Shown piece after piece: positions 19,441-27,433 of a stretch of 42,300 bases of DNA. The notes beneath the pieces are model-generated. The model did not search any database and was not told where the DNA came from. It saw only the letters and a program-made list of their open reading frames with translations. The stretch covers positions 1 to 42,300 of the forward strand of contig NZ_JADQDD010000016.1 of assembly GCF_019263595.1 (NCBI RefSeq), written 5' to 3'. Position 1 is the first letter of the stretch; each line of letters opens with the position of its first letter. The DNA is from Pseudonocardia sp. KRD291. Lineage in GTDB: Bacteria; Actinomycetota; Actinomycetes; Mycobacteriales; Pseudonocardiaceae. The position numbers were made by a program, and so were the translations under genes.

Positions 19441-19950
19441 TTGGTCGACGATGATGCGAGATCCACGCAGCGACGAGGTGTCGATCCGAAGGATGTGCGA
19501 CCGCCCCTCGACGTCACCGACCGCGCCCTGCTGCGGCTGCTCGAACGCGACGCCCGCACCCCGAACAGCGCCCTGGCCGAGCAGGTCGGCATCGCACCGT
19601 CGACCTGCTCGGGCCGGGTCCGGGCCCTGCGCGAGAGCGGGGTGATCCGCGGCTACCACGCCGATGTCGAGCCGGCGGCCACCGGACACCCGCTGCAGGC
19701 GATGATCTCGGTCCGGCTGCAGGCCGACGCGCGCAGCCGTCTCGGCGAGTTCGTGGAACGGGTGGGACGGCTGCCCGAGGTGCGCGACGTCTACTTCCTG
19801 GCCGGCGAGGACGACTACCTGCTCCGTGTGGCGACGGCCGACACCGGATCCCTGCGCGACCTGGTCACGACCCTGAACGAGCACCGCGACGTCGCGGGCA
19901 CCCGCACCAGCCTGATCTTCGAACACCATCGCCCGCCGCACACCTACTGA
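19441..19950 (+). CDS. aldR: Lrp/AsnC family regulator, probable AldR
   Basis: Lrp-family proteins sense amino acids and bind upstream of catabolic genes; AldR activates or represses ald in mycobacteria. The 169-residue protein has an N-terminal helix-turn-helix (LDVTDRALLRLLERDARTPN onward, with QVGIAPSTCSGRVRAL) and a C-terminal ACT-like ligand domain (about 80-160). The start is TTG at 19441, with AGGAG 7 bases upstream; a GTG near 19495 is the alternative. It is divergent to ald, which strongly suggests ald is its target. A short hairpin follows the stop codon. Confidence 0.9.
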   Translation: MVDDDARSTQRRGVDPKDVRPPLDVTDRALLRLLERDARTPNSALAEQVGIAPSTCSGRVRALRESGVIRGYHADVEPAATGHPLQAMISVRLQADARSRLGEFVERVGRLPEVRDVYFLAGEDDYLLRVATADTGSLRDLVTTLNEHRDVAGTRTSLIFEHHRPPHTY

Positions 19951-19957
19951 GCGGGGT

Positions 19958-19978
19958 GCACGAGAGCTCCGCTCGTGC
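19958..19978 (+). terminator. Short hairpin after aldR
   Basis: GCACGAG (19958-19964) and CTCGTGC (19972-19978) form a 7 bp stem with a 7-base loop just past the aldR stop codon and before the convergent cation transporter gene. Confidence 0.45.
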
Positions 19979-20009
19979 GCCCGGGGTGGACCAGAGCTCC
20001 GCTCGTGCG
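19963..20009. repeat. 17 bp direct repeat pair
   Basis: AGAGCTCCGCTCGTGCG occurs at 19963-19979 and again at 19993-20009, 30 bp apart. The first copy provides one arm of the aldR terminator hairpin. This looks like a small local duplication or a scattered intergenic repeat. Confidence 0.75.
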
Positions 20010-20021
20010 ACGGGAGCGGGC

Positions 20022-20942
20022 TCAGCCCACGGGGGTGCGGTCCAGGTCGGGTTCCAGGTAGATGACTCGGGCCTCGGGGACGGCGGCCCGGACGCGGGCC
20101 TCGGCCTCGTCGATCGCGACCGCGACGCGCTCCAGCGGCAGCGCCGGACGGAACGCGATCTTGGCCGCGACCAGCAGCTCCTCCGGGCCCAGGTACTGGG
20201 TCTTGAGGTGGATGCAGCGCACGACGTCGTCGCCCGCCTCCAGCTCGGAGACGATCCGGCCGATCACCGGACGCAGCGCGCCCTCGCCGATCAGCAGGGA
20301 CTTCATCTCGACCACCAGGATGACCGCGATGATCCCGAGCAGGGTGCCGATGCACAGGGTCCCGATCGCGTCCCAGACCGGGTCGTCGGTGAGTACGGTC
20401 AGGCCGACGCCGCCGAGGGCGAGCACCAGGCCGATCAGCGCGCCGAAGTCCTCCAGCAGCACCACCGGCAGCTCCGGCACCTTGGACTGGCGGATGAACT
20501 GCCACCAGCTCCGCGAGCCCTTGAGCGGGCGCGACTCGCCGACCGCGGTGCGGAACGAGAAACCCTCCAGCACGATCGCCACCAGCAGGATGACGACCGC
20601 GACGATCGGGCTGGTCAGCGGCTCGGGCTCCTCCAGCTTGTGAATGCCCTCGTAGATCGCGAACGCCGACCCGAGCGTGAACAGCATCAGCGCGACGACG
20701 AACGAGTAGAAGTAGCGGTCGCGACCGTAGCCGAACGGGTGCTCCTCGGTGGCCTCCCGCCGGGCGCGCTTGCCACCGAGCAGCAGCAGGCCCTGGTTCG
20801 CCGTGTCGGCGACCGAGTGCACCGCCTCGGCCAGCATCGACGAGGCCCCGGTGATCAGGTACCCGATGAACTTCGCGACCGCGATGCCGGCGTTGGCCAG
20901 CAACGCCGCGATGATCGCCTTGGTTCCGCCGCCTGCCGACAC
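20022..20942 (-). CDS. Cation diffusion facilitator (CDF) family transporter
   Basis: CDF proteins export divalent metals such as zinc, iron or manganese in exchange for protons. The 306-residue protein has several hydrophobic helices, the metal-site motif HSVADTANQ in the second helix region, a His-containing loop (EEHPFGYGRDRYFYSF) and a C-terminal cytoplasmic domain (about 215-306). The branch with EHPFGYGR... and a WW...FIRQSK insert is common in actinobacteria; the metal cannot be told. GTG at 20942 follows GGGGAGA by about 6 bases, and a TAGTGT -10 box sits at 20976-20981. It is convergent with aldR. Confidence 0.92.
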   Translation of the reverse strand: MSAGGGTKAIIAALLANAGIAVAKFIGYLITGASSMLAEAVHSVADTANQGLLLLGGKRARREATEEHPFGYGRDRYFYSFVVALMLFTLGSAFAIYEGIHKLEEPEPLTSPIVAVVILLVAIVLEGFSFRTAVGESRPLKGSRSWWQFIRQSKVPELPVVLLEDFGALIGLVLALGGVGLTVLTDDPVWDAIGTLCIGTLLGIIAVILVVEMKSLLIGEGALRPVIGRIVSELEAGDDVVRCIHLKTQYLGPEELLVAAKIAFRPALPLERVAVAIDEAEARVRAAVPEARVIYLEPDLDRTPVG

Positions 20943-20975
20943 CCGAATCTCCCCGCGTCGTCCGATTTCGCGGTG

Positions 20976-20981
20976 ACACTA
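20976..20981 (-). promoter_or_regulatory. Candidate -10 box for the CDF transporter gene
   Basis: TAGTGT would begin transcription near 20969, giving a 27-base leader with the Shine-Dalgarno sequence GGGGAGA. Confidence 0.4.
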
Positions 20982-21021
20982 TCGCCGAACCGGCCCGGGT
21001 GACGCCCGACGGGCGCAGCGG

Positions 21022-22230
21022 CTACAGCCCGTCGCCGGCCAGGAAGACGTGCGCGCCGGTCTCGCCCGCGCTGATCTCGACGCCGGTGTCGGCGTCGCCC
21101 AGGAACACCGCGCCCCCGCGGTCCAGGGCCAGCGAGCCCGACGGCGACGTCGCGACGGCGCTGCCGGCCGTGCACAGCATGATCCGGGCCCCGCGGCCGG
21201 GCACCGGGACCTTCGCCCGCTCCCCCACCTCCCAGCGGCGCAGCAGGAACTCCTCGGCCGGGGTGTCGTAGCGGACCCAGTCACCCTCCGGCTCGCCGGA
21301 GCGGACCGGGGGCGGGGGCGCCGCGAAGTCCAGCACCCGCAGGAGCTCCGGGACGTCGACGTGCTTGGGGGTCAGCCCACCGCGCAGCACGTTGTCCGAG
21401 TTCGCCATCACCTCGATACCGGCGCCGGACAGGTAGGCGTGCAGGTTCCCGGCCGGCAGGTACATCGCCTCGCCCGGGGCGAGGGTCACCCGGTTGAGCA
21501 GCAGCGCGGCGAGCACCCCTGCGTCGCCCGGGTAGCGCTCGGAGAGCTCGAGAAGGGTCCGGGCCTCGTCCCGGAACGGCGTGTCCGACGACGCCAGGCG
21601 CACCGCGCCGTCCTGCAGCGCCGGAACCAGCGTGTCCAGCAACGACTGCGGCAGGGTGATCCAGGTGGTGAACAACGCCCGCAACCCGTCCGGGCAGGGC
21701 TGCCCGTCCAGCAGCTCGGCGTAACCGGCCAGTTCCGGCACGTCGAGTGCGCGCAGCAGCTCCAGCGTCCGCTCCGGCTCCCGGAACCCGACCAGCGCCG
21801 CGAACTCGGTGAGCGCGCAGATCAGCTCCGGCTTGTGGTTGGCGTCGCGGTAGTTGCGGTCGGCGGCGTCGACCGCGATCCCGGCGGCGTCCTCGCGGGC
21901 GTAGCCGTCGACGGCCTGGGCCAGGCTGGGATGGGCCTGCAGGCTCAACGGCTCCTCCGCGGCCAGCACCTTGAGCAGGAACGGGAGCTTTCCCGACCAG
22001 CGCCGGTCGCGGTCGGCGCCGAGCACCCCGGCCGGGTCGGCGGAGACCAGGTCACTGAGCCGTTCGCCGTCCCCGGAGTCCCGCCGCACCGTCGACGAGG
22101 CGGCCGGGTGCGCCCCGAGCCACAGCTCGGCCTGCGGGTGCGGCGAGGGCACCGGCTGCCCGAGCAGCTCGGCGATCACCGTCCGCGACCCCCACGCGTA
22201 GGTCCGCACCGGGTTGTCCAACAGTTCCAC
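21022..22230 (-). CDS. manA: Mannose-6-phosphate isomerase, class I
   Basis: The zinc enzyme interconverts fructose 6-phosphate and mannose 6-phosphate, the entry to GDP-mannose and mannosylated lipids. The 402-residue protein shows PTYAWGS-like RTYAWGS, the zinc motif QAELWLGAHP, LQAHPSLAQA, and the active-site loop HAYLSGAGIEVMANSDNVL. Start GTG at 22230, 3 bp after the SIS gene stop codon, so manA is the last gene of the group manB, Trm112-like, SIS and manA, matching Rv3257c-Rv3255c. Confidence 0.97.
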   Translation of the reverse strand: MELLDNPVRTYAWGSRTVIAELLGQPVPSPHPQAELWLGAHPAASSTVRRDSGDGERLSDLVSADPAGVLGADRDRRWSGKLPFLLKVLAAEEPLSLQAHPSLAQAVDGYAREDAAGIAVDAADRNYRDANHKPELICALTEFAALVGFREPERTLELLRALDVPELAGYAELLDGQPCPDGLRALFTTWITLPQSLLDTLVPALQDGAVRLASSDTPFRDEARTLLELSERYPGDAGVLAALLLNRVTLAPGEAMYLPAGNLHAYLSGAGIEVMANSDNVLRGGLTPKHVDVPELLRVLDFAAPPPPVRSGEPEGDWVRYDTPAEEFLLRRWEVGERAKVPVPGRGARIMLCTAGSAVATSPSGSLALDRGGAVFLGDADTGVEISAGETGAHVFLAGDGL

Positions 22231-22233
22231 GGC

Positions 22234-23334
22234 TCAGGTCCGTTCGGTCGCGTTCGTGGCGAGGCCGAGATACACCGCGGCGATGTCGAAGCGCGCCGCG
22301 AGCACGGCGGCGCGCAGCAGCGGGGCGTCCCGGGTGCCGCGCGGCACCTCCTCGATCGGGTGCGCGAGATCGGCTCCGGGCCATCCCCGGCCCAGACGAC
22401 GCGTGCTGACCTGCTGCGGGTCCTCCTCGCCGGTGCCCAGCAGCACCAGCCGCGGGGGCGGGGCCTCGCCGCCCGCCGGGTCGTCGAACGGGTCGCGGAA
22501 CACGTCGTGCCCGGCCTCGCCCAGGTCGACCGCACGGCACAGGCCGCTCTCCGTACCGGCCTGGACCAGGTCCGCCGCGTGCGCGACGACGCCGGCCTGG
22601 GTGCTCAGCGCGACCGCGCCGTGCCGCGCCACCGCGGTGGCCACCGGGTCGGTGCCCCACAGCAGAGGGGTGTGCTCGCCCAGCCGCAGGGCCAGCGACT
22701 TCGCCGGGTTCACGAACGGCTCGTACCCGGGCTGGCAGCGCTCCGCCTCGGCGTCCATCGCGTCGGCCAGGGCCTCCAGCCCGGCCGCCGGGGACGGCTC
22801 CAGCAGCTCCATCTCGGTCACCGCGACCAGCATCGTGGTCAGCACGTGGGCGAACCCCAGCCCGTCGGGCACCGGGATCCGCGGCTGCACCAGACGGGCC
22901 CGCCCGGCCCCGGCCGCGGCGACCGGGCCGGTGTCCGGCGCGGAGAGCACCACCTCGGCGCCCCGGCGCACGGCCACGGCGACGGACTCGGCGAGCTCGG
23001 GGTCGCTGTCGGATGCGGTGTGGGCGATGACCACGTCCAGCGGGCCGACCCAGCCCGGGACGGCGTCGGCCAGCACGACCGGCACCGGGCAGCGCGGGCC
23101 GAGCAGCGCCGTCACCAGGTCGGCGACCGCACCGGAGACGCCCGGACGGCGCAGCAGCACCAGCGCGCGCGGACGGTGCCCGCGCAGCGCGTCGAGCCCC
23201 GCCTCGGCGGCGGCGTGCACCGTCGAGCGGACCTGCGCCCCGGCCGTCGCGGCGGCGCGCAGCACACCGGTGGTGTCGCGCGAGGCCAGCTCTCCGGGAT
23301 CGGCCAGCAGGGTGTCGTCGAGCACCGGGCTCAC
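22234..23334 (-). CDS. SIS-domain protein of the mannose cluster
   Basis: The 366-residue protein has a sugar-isomerase (SIS) fold, like bifunctional phosphoglucose/phosphomannose isomerases. Visible segments include PRALVLLRRPGVSGAVADL, VVIAHTASDSDPELAESV, and a C-terminal half with FVNPAKSLALRLGEHTPLLWGT and HDVFRDPFDD. Whether it is catalytic is unknown; orthologues (Rv3256c position) are conserved between manA and manB. GTG at 23334 overlaps the Trm112-like stop as GTGA, so the genes are coupled. The longer frame upstream is rejected. Confidence 0.85.
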   Translation of the reverse strand: MSPVLDDTLLADPGELASRDTTGVLRAAATAGAQVRSTVHAAAEAGLDALRGHRPRALVLLRRPGVSGAVADLVTALLGPRCPVPVVLADAVPGWVGPLDVVIAHTASDSDPELAESVAVAVRRGAEVVLSAPDTGPVAAAGAGRARLVQPRIPVPDGLGFAHVLTTMLVAVTEMELLEPSPAAGLEALADAMDAEAERCQPGYEPFVNPAKSLALRLGEHTPLLWGTDPVATAVARHGAVALSTQAGVVAHAADLVQAGTESGLCRAVDLGEAGHDVFRDPFDDPAGGEAPPPRLVLLGTGEEDPQQVSTRRLGRGWPGADLAHPIEEVPRGTRDAPLLRAAVLAARFDIAAVYLGLATNATERT

Positions 23335-23546
23335 CCGAGGTTCCCGGAGGCCGTGCCGCCTGCCGGCAGGGCCTCCTCGAGCAACAGCACCGGGATGCCG
23401 TCCACCACCGGGAAGCGGAGCCCGCACGAGGTGCAGGTCAGCACGTCCGCCGACGGGTCGTCCGGACTGCCCACCCGCAGCGGGGCGTGCTCGTCACACG
23501 GACACGCCAGGATCTCGAGCAGCTGGGGGTCGAGCTGTACGGCCAC
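23331..23546 (-). CDS. Trm112-like zinc-ribbon protein
   Basis: The 71-residue protein belongs to the Trm112/UPF0434 family, small zinc-ribbon proteins that in other organisms activate methyltransferases; the bacterial role is unclear. The sequence starts VAVQLDPQLLEILACPCDEH, with Cys pairs ACPC and CTSCGLRFP, and the closing segment PVVDGIPVLLLEEA typical of the family. GTG at 23546 is preceded by GAGGAG at about 5 bases. It overlaps the next gene by 4 bp. In the 145 bp gap to manB I see no further feature beyond this ribosome site. Confidence 0.9.
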   Translation of the reverse strand: MAVQLDPQLLEILACPCDEHAPLRVGSPDDPSADVLTCTSCGLRFPVVDGIPVLLLEEALPAGGTASGNLG

Positions 23547-23691
23547 GGTTCTCCTCGTTCGTTGCTCCACCCGATGCTGCCACCGCCACGCGCGGGCGCG
23601 CGGCAGCCGACCGGGTACGGCCCTGTCTACCCGCGCTCGGGGATCCCGCGCACCACGGCGCACCGCCGGGCGGGCTCACTCGCGCGTGGGT

Positions 23692-25083
23692 TCACGCCCG
23701 GACGACGGCCAGGACCTCGTCGCGCAGCGCGGCGACGGCGTCGGCGTCGGGTGCCTCCACGTTCAGCCGCAGCAGCGGCTCGGTGTTCGAGGCGCGCAGG
23801 TTGAACCACGAGCCGTCCGGCATCGAGACCGTCAGCCCGTCCAGGGTGTCCAGGGTGACGCCGTCGCGGGCACCGAACACCCGCTCGATCTCGACCACCC
23901 GGCCCGCCTGGTCGGCCACCGTCGAGTTGATCTCGCCGGAGGCCGCGTAGCGCTCGTAGGCGGCCATCAGGCCCGACAGCGGCGCCGACGCGTCGTCGGC
24001 CCGGTGCTCGCCCAGGGCGGCCAGCACGTGCAGTGCGGCCAGCATCCCGGAGTCGGCCTTCCAGAAGTCGCGGAAGTAGTAGTGCGCGGAGTGCTCGCCG
24101 CCGAACACGGCGCCGGTCTCGGCCATCGTCGCCTTGATGAACGAGTGCCCGACCCGGGTGCGCACCGCGCGCCCGCCGCGCTCGGCGACGATCTCCGGCA
24201 CGGCCCGCGAGGTGATCAGGTTGTGGATCACCGCGACGTCGCGCTCGCCGTCGGAGGCCACCCGGGCCAGCTCACGGGCGGCGACCAGCCCGGTGATCGC
24301 GCTCGGGCTCACCGCCTCGCCGCGCTCGTCGACGACGAAGCAGCGGTCGGCGTCGCCGTCGAAGGCCAGACCCAGGTCGGCCCCCTCGGCCACGACGGCC
24401 TTCTGCAGGTCCACCAGGTTCGCCGGGTCCAGCGGGTTGGCCTCGTGGTTCGGGAAGTTGCCGTCCAGCTCGAAGTACAGCGGGACCACGCGCACCGGTA
24501 GGCCCTCGAACACGGTCGGCACGGTGTGCCCGCCCATCCCGTTGCCCGCGTCGACGACGACCGTGAGGTCGCGCAGCCCGGACAGGTCGACCAGCGACCG
24601 CAGGTACCCCGCGTAACCGGCGAGCATGTCGCGGCTCTCGACCGAGCCGCCGCCCGCGCCCTGCGGCACGCCCCGCTCGCAGGCCTCCCGGATCGTCACC
24701 AGGCCGGTGTCCTGCCCGATCGGGGTCGCGCCCGCGCGGCAGAGCTTGATCCCGTTGTACTTCGCCGGGTTGTGGCTGGCGGTGAACATCGCGCCGGGCA
24801 GGTCGAGCGACCCGGCCGCGTAGTAGAGCATGTCCGTGCTGGCCAGGCCGATGTCGACGACGTCGAGACCCTGCCCGGTGACGCCCTCGGAGAACGCGGC
24901 GGCCAGCGACGGGGACGAGTCGCGCATGTCCCGTCCGACGACGACCGCCCGGGGGGCCGGGTCGTCCTCGGCCACCAGGCGGGCCATCGCACCACCCAGC
25001 GCACGCACGGTGGCCTCGTCGAGCTGCTCGCCCACGACACCACGGATGTCGTAGGCCTTCACGATCGCCGACAGGTCAGGCAC
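23692..25083 (-). CDS. manB: Phosphomannomutase/phosphoglucomutase
   Basis: The enzyme converts mannose 6-phosphate to mannose 1-phosphate for GDP-mannose synthesis. The 463-residue alpha-D-phosphohexomutase has the phosphoserine loop TASHNPAKYNG (Ser103), the metal loop DGDADR at 242-247, the sugar-specificity loop GEHSAHYYFRDF, and the phosphate-binding RASNTEPLLRL near the end. GTG at 25083 has TAGGGT 8 bases upstream and no Shine-Dalgarno sequence. It heads the mannose group and is followed by the Trm112-like gene. Confidence 0.96.
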   Translation of the reverse strand: MPDLSAIVKAYDIRGVVGEQLDEATVRALGGAMARLVAEDDPAPRAVVVGRDMRDSSPSLAAAFSEGVTGQGLDVVDIGLASTDMLYYAAGSLDLPGAMFTASHNPAKYNGIKLCRAGATPIGQDTGLVTIREACERGVPQGAGGGSVESRDMLAGYAGYLRSLVDLSGLRDLTVVVDAGNGMGGHTVPTVFEGLPVRVVPLYFELDGNFPNHEANPLDPANLVDLQKAVVAEGADLGLAFDGDADRCFVVDERGEAVSPSAITGLVAARELARVASDGERDVAVIHNLITSRAVPEIVAERGGRAVRTRVGHSFIKATMAETGAVFGGEHSAHYYFRDFWKADSGMLAALHVLAALGEHRADDASAPLSGLMAAYERYAASGEINSTVADQAGRVVEIERVFGARDGVTLDTLDGLTVSMPDGSWFNLRASNTEPLLRLNVEAPDADAVAALRDEVLAVVRA

Positions 25084-25091
25084 GGCGCCGA

Positions 25092-25097
25092 ACCCTA
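25092..25097 (-). promoter_or_regulatory. -10 box of a leaderless manB transcript
   Basis: TAGGGT ends 8 bases before the manB GTG. The same hexamer precedes fbiA and wbbL at similar spacing. Confidence 0.45.
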
Positions 25098-25126
25098 CCG
25101 GTAGCCGTACCCCGGGCGGGTGAGGG

Positions 25127-25489
25127 CTACTGGTCGTCGGCCGGGGTGGGCAGGACCCGCAGGTGCCCGCGCCGGCCGGTCGCCCCGGCGCCGGCGACGA
25201 TCTCCACCGGCCGGTCCACCCGTCCCGCCTCGCGCACGGCGTCGGCGAGCGCGGTGAGGTCCTCGGCCGCGTGCTGCGGCGGCGCGAACTCGCCCTCGAA
25301 CCGGACGACCTCCCAGCCGCGCGGCGCGGTCAGGTTGTGCGCGTGCGGGGTGCAGAGGTCGTAGGAGTGCGGCTCGGCCTGCGTGGCGAGAGGCCCGACC
25401 ACGGCCGTGGAGTCGGCGTAGACATAGGTGAGCGTGGCGACGGCGAGCTCGGTGCAGCCCGTCCGTGAACATCTCCGCACACTCAGCAC
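25127..25489 (-). CDS. DUF3499 family protein
   Basis: The 120-residue protein belongs to an actinobacterial family of unknown function, found next to manB (Rv3258c position). Paired cysteines RRCSRTGC near the start and DLCTPHAHNL near residue 45 suggest a zinc site. The core TLTYVYADSTAVVGPL and APRGWEVVRFEG is well conserved as I recall. GTG at 25489 is chosen because TATCGT lies exactly 7 bases upstream, indicating a leaderless mRNA; a GTG at 25480 is also in frame. Confidence 0.88.
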   Translation of the reverse strand: MLSVRRCSRTGCTELAVATLTYVYADSTAVVGPLATQAEPHSYDLCTPHAHNLTAPRGWEVVRFEGEFAPPQHAAEDLTALADAVREAGRVDRPVEIVAGAGATGRRGHLRVLPTPADDQ

Positions 25490-25496
25490 GCGCCCG

Positions 25497-25502
25497 ACGA
25501 TA
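25497..25502 (-). promoter_or_regulatory. -10 box of leaderless DUF3499 transcript
   Basis: TATCGT ends 7 bases before the GTG at 25489. The divergent gene on the other side has the same arrangement. Confidence 0.55.
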
Positions 25503-25579
25503 GTCCCTGCACGGCGCGGGACCGCACTGCGACTCGCTGTGGTTCCGCGCGCGCCGACCCACCACGCGGGGGACCGCTC

Positions 25580-25585
25580 TAGACT
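25580..25585 (+). promoter_or_regulatory. -10 box of leaderless zincin-like gene
   Basis: TAGACT ends 6 bases before the GTG at 25592, placing the transcription start at the start codon. Confidence 0.55.
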
Positions 25586-25591
25586 GGACCG

Positions 25592-26071
25592 GTGTCCACT
25601 GCGCACCGCGTGCTCCGCCGTGCCCCTCGTCGCCGGGATCGCCGCGGCCGGGGGCTCCGCGGAATGATGTTCCCGGTGACCACGCCGGCGTTCCGGACCA
25701 GGGCCGAGCGGTTCGACGCGAAGGTGCTCGAGGCACTCGAACCGATCGAGTCGCGCTGGGGCCCGGAGCTCACCGAGCTCGACCTCGCCGTGGACGACGT
25801 GCCCGCGGTGGAGAACACCTCCCCGGACGAGGTCGTGTGGGGCTCGGGCGTGCTGGCCGACGTCGGCGTGCCACTGGCGCATCTCGTGCCGGCGGGCGTG
25901 GACCACGCCGGGATGCCGACGCGGGCCCGGATCGTGCTCTACCGCCGCCCGCTCGAGGCCCGGGCGCGCGACGGCGAGGACCTCGCCGACCTGGTGCACG
26001 AGGTGCTCGTCGAGCAGGTCGCCGAGTACCTCAACATCGAGCCGGACGCCGTCGACGGCGGCGGCGACTAG
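25592..26071 (+). CDS. Metallopeptidase-family (zincin_1) protein with degenerate active site
   Basis: The 159-residue protein matches the small zincin-like family found at the Rv3259 position. It begins with a basic stretch (RRAPRRRDRRGRGLRG), then the core FRTRAERFDAKVLEALEPIE and TRARIVLYRRPLEARA. Where the family name implies HExxH, this protein has HEVLV at 136-140: the first His and Glu are present, the second His is Val. It may therefore not be a working protease. GTG at 25592 is chosen from the -10 spacing and the conserved basic N-terminus. It is divergent from DUF3499. Confidence 0.82.
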   Translation: MSTAHRVLRRAPRRRDRRGRGLRGMMFPVTTPAFRTRAERFDAKVLEALEPIESRWGPELTELDLAVDDVPAVENTSPDEVVWGSGVLADVGVPLAHLVPAGVDHAGMPTRARIVLYRRPLEARARDGEDLADLVHEVLVEQVAEYLNIEPDAVDGGGD

Positions 26072-26123
26072 CCCGTCCGCCCCGCAGGACGGTCCGCGAC
26101 GTCCGGCGCCGCCGGATACGGCG

Positions 26124-26152
26124 AGGTCCGGACCGCACGGCGGCCCGGACCT
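26124..26152. terminator. Terminator between the zincin-like gene and whiB2
   Basis: AGGTCCGG and CCGGACCT form a perfect 8 bp stem with a 13-base loop. It is followed on the plus strand by the T-rich GATTCTCTTCTC, giving an unusually classic intrinsic terminator for this genome. The genes are convergent. Confidence 0.75.
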
Positions 26153-26173
26153 GATTCTCTTCTCCCGCTCCGC

Positions 26174-26533
26174 TCAGACGGCGGCGCGGCGCAGGCGGCG
26201 GCGTTCCCGCTCGGACAGCCCGCCCCAGATCCCGAAGCGCTCGTCCTGCGCCAGCGCGTACTCCAGGCACTCGGCCCGGACCTCGCAACCGGAGCAGATG
26301 CGCTTGGCCTCCCGGGTGGAACCACCCTTCTCCGGGAAGAACGCCTCGGGGTCGGTCTGGGCGCAGAGCGCACGCTCCTGCCAGTCCGGGATCTCCTCCC
26401 CCGACGCGTCGTCCAGGAGATCGCGCAGCTGCAGCACCTGCGCGTCCTGGTCCCGGGCCGCTTCGTCCATGACGGCCGGACCGACGGACCCACTCGGCCC
26501 GAGCCCCCGCATGAACAGCTCGACGTCGTCCAC
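26174..26533 (-). CDS. whiB2: WhiB family iron-sulfur regulator, WhiB2/WhmD type
   Basis: WhiB proteins hold a 4Fe-4S cluster and, bound to a sigma factor or to WhiA, control sporulation septation (Streptomyces WhiB) or division (mycobacterial WhmD). The 119-residue protein has all four cluster cysteines: C57 (ALCAQTDPEAFFPEKGG), C80, C83 and C89 (RICSGCEVRAEC). The turn GIWGG (101-105) and the basic end ERERRRLRR follow. GTG at 26533 follows GGGGAGG by about 8 bases; the frame open to 26605 is not needed. A 16-base palindrome lies 37 bases upstream. Location beside manB and FbiA matches Rv3260c. Confidence 0.96.
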   Translation of the reverse strand: MDDVELFMRGLGPSGSVGPAVMDEAARDQDAQVLQLRDLLDDASGEEIPDWQERALCAQTDPEAFFPEKGGSTREAKRICSGCEVRAECLEYALAQDERFGIWGGLSERERRRLRRAAV

Positions 26534-26569
26534 TCGCCCACCTCCCCGCAACGCACCGGCGAATGACAC

Positions 26570-26585
26570 CGCTGTAAGTACAGCG
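26570..26585. promoter_or_regulatory. Palindrome CGCTGTA-AG-TACAGCG upstream of whiB2
   Basis: Perfect 7-base arms with a 2-base centre lie between whiB2 and the divergent protease gene. On the whiB2 strand TTGCTT, a 17-base spacer and TGTACT overlap it, so a bound protein could block the promoter. The binding protein is unknown. Confidence 0.5.
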
Positions 26586-26658
26586 CTGAGGTTCCCTGAA
26601 AGCAAGCCGGCTCTGCCGAACGAGTGACGGGGTGGCGCGACGTGTTTAGGGCGTTCGG

Positions 26659-26664
26659 CAGACT
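26659..26664 (+). promoter_or_regulatory. Possible -10 box of the M50 protease gene
   Basis: CAGACT ends 6 bases before the ATG at 26671. It differs from TANNNT at the first base only and suggests a leaderless transcript. Confidence 0.35.
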
Positions 26665-26670
26665 GGGTAC

Positions 26671-27432
26671 ATGCCCGCCCTCACACGTCGCGTCAGCCCC
26701 TGGTTCTTCCTGCTAGTCGGCATTGCGGTGATCGGCGGCGTGCTCTGCGTAGTCGCCACGAGCCTGACCTCGGAGGCGCTGGCGATCACCGGGATCGTGT
26801 TGCTGGTGCTGGGCGGGTGGGCCGTGTCGCTGTGCCTGCACGAGTTCGGCCACGCGATCGTCGCCTACCGGGGTGGGGACACCTCGGTCGCGGCGAAGGG
26901 ATATCTCACCCTCGACTTCCGGCGCTACACCGACGTGGGCTACTCGTTCGTGCTCCCGTTGGTCATCCTGCTGATCGGCGGCATCCCGCTGCCCGGTGGC
27001 GCGGTGTGGATCAATCACTGGGCGATCCGGTCGCGGGCCTGGCGCTCGGCGATGTCGGTGGCCGGACCGGCGATGAACCTGGCGCTCGGGATCGTGCTGA
27101 CGGTCCTGGTCGGCGCCGTGCCGATGCCGATCGCGCTCGCGGCCGGGCTCTCCGCGCTGGCCCTGTTCCAGGTGATCGCGTTCGTGTTGAACATCCTGCC
27201 GATCCCCGGCCTCGACGGGTACGGCGCGCTGGAGCCCTACCTGCCACCCGCAGCGCAGAAGCTGGGCCAGCAGGTGCGTCCGTGGGCCCCGATCGTGTTG
27301 CTCCTGCTGATCCTGGTGGTGCCGGGCGTGGGCTCGGCGTTCTTCTCCGGAGCGCTGAGCGTGTTCGGCGCGGTCGGCGGCGACACCCTGTCCGCCGGGA
27401 CCGGCTACAGCGCCCTGTTCTTCTGGCGCTGA
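26671..27432 (+). CDS. Site-2 protease family (M50) membrane metalloprotease
   Basis: M50 proteases cleave substrates inside the membrane, often anti-sigma factors or other regulators. The 253-residue protein has about six hydrophobic helices, the zinc motif HEFGH at 57-61, and the second metal segment NILPIPGLDGYG with Asp182. This is the short form without PDZ domain, of the kind found near whiB2 in actinobacteria; its target is unknown. The divergent whiB2 gene is 137 bp away and the NUDIX gene converges with a 1 bp gap, leaving no room for a separate terminator. Confidence 0.93.
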   Translation: MPALTRRVSPWFFLLVGIAVIGGVLCVVATSLTSEALAITGIVLLVLGGWAVSLCLHEFGHAIVAYRGGDTSVAAKGYLTLDFRRYTDVGYSFVLPLVILLIGGIPLPGGAVWINHWAIRSRAWRSAMSVAGPAMNLALGIVLTVLVGAVPMPIALAAGLSALALFQVIAFVLNILPIPGLDGYGALEPYLPPAAQKLGQQVRPWAPIVLLLLILVVPGVGSAFFSGALSVFGAVGGDTLSAGTGYSALFFWR

Positions 27433-27433
27433 C

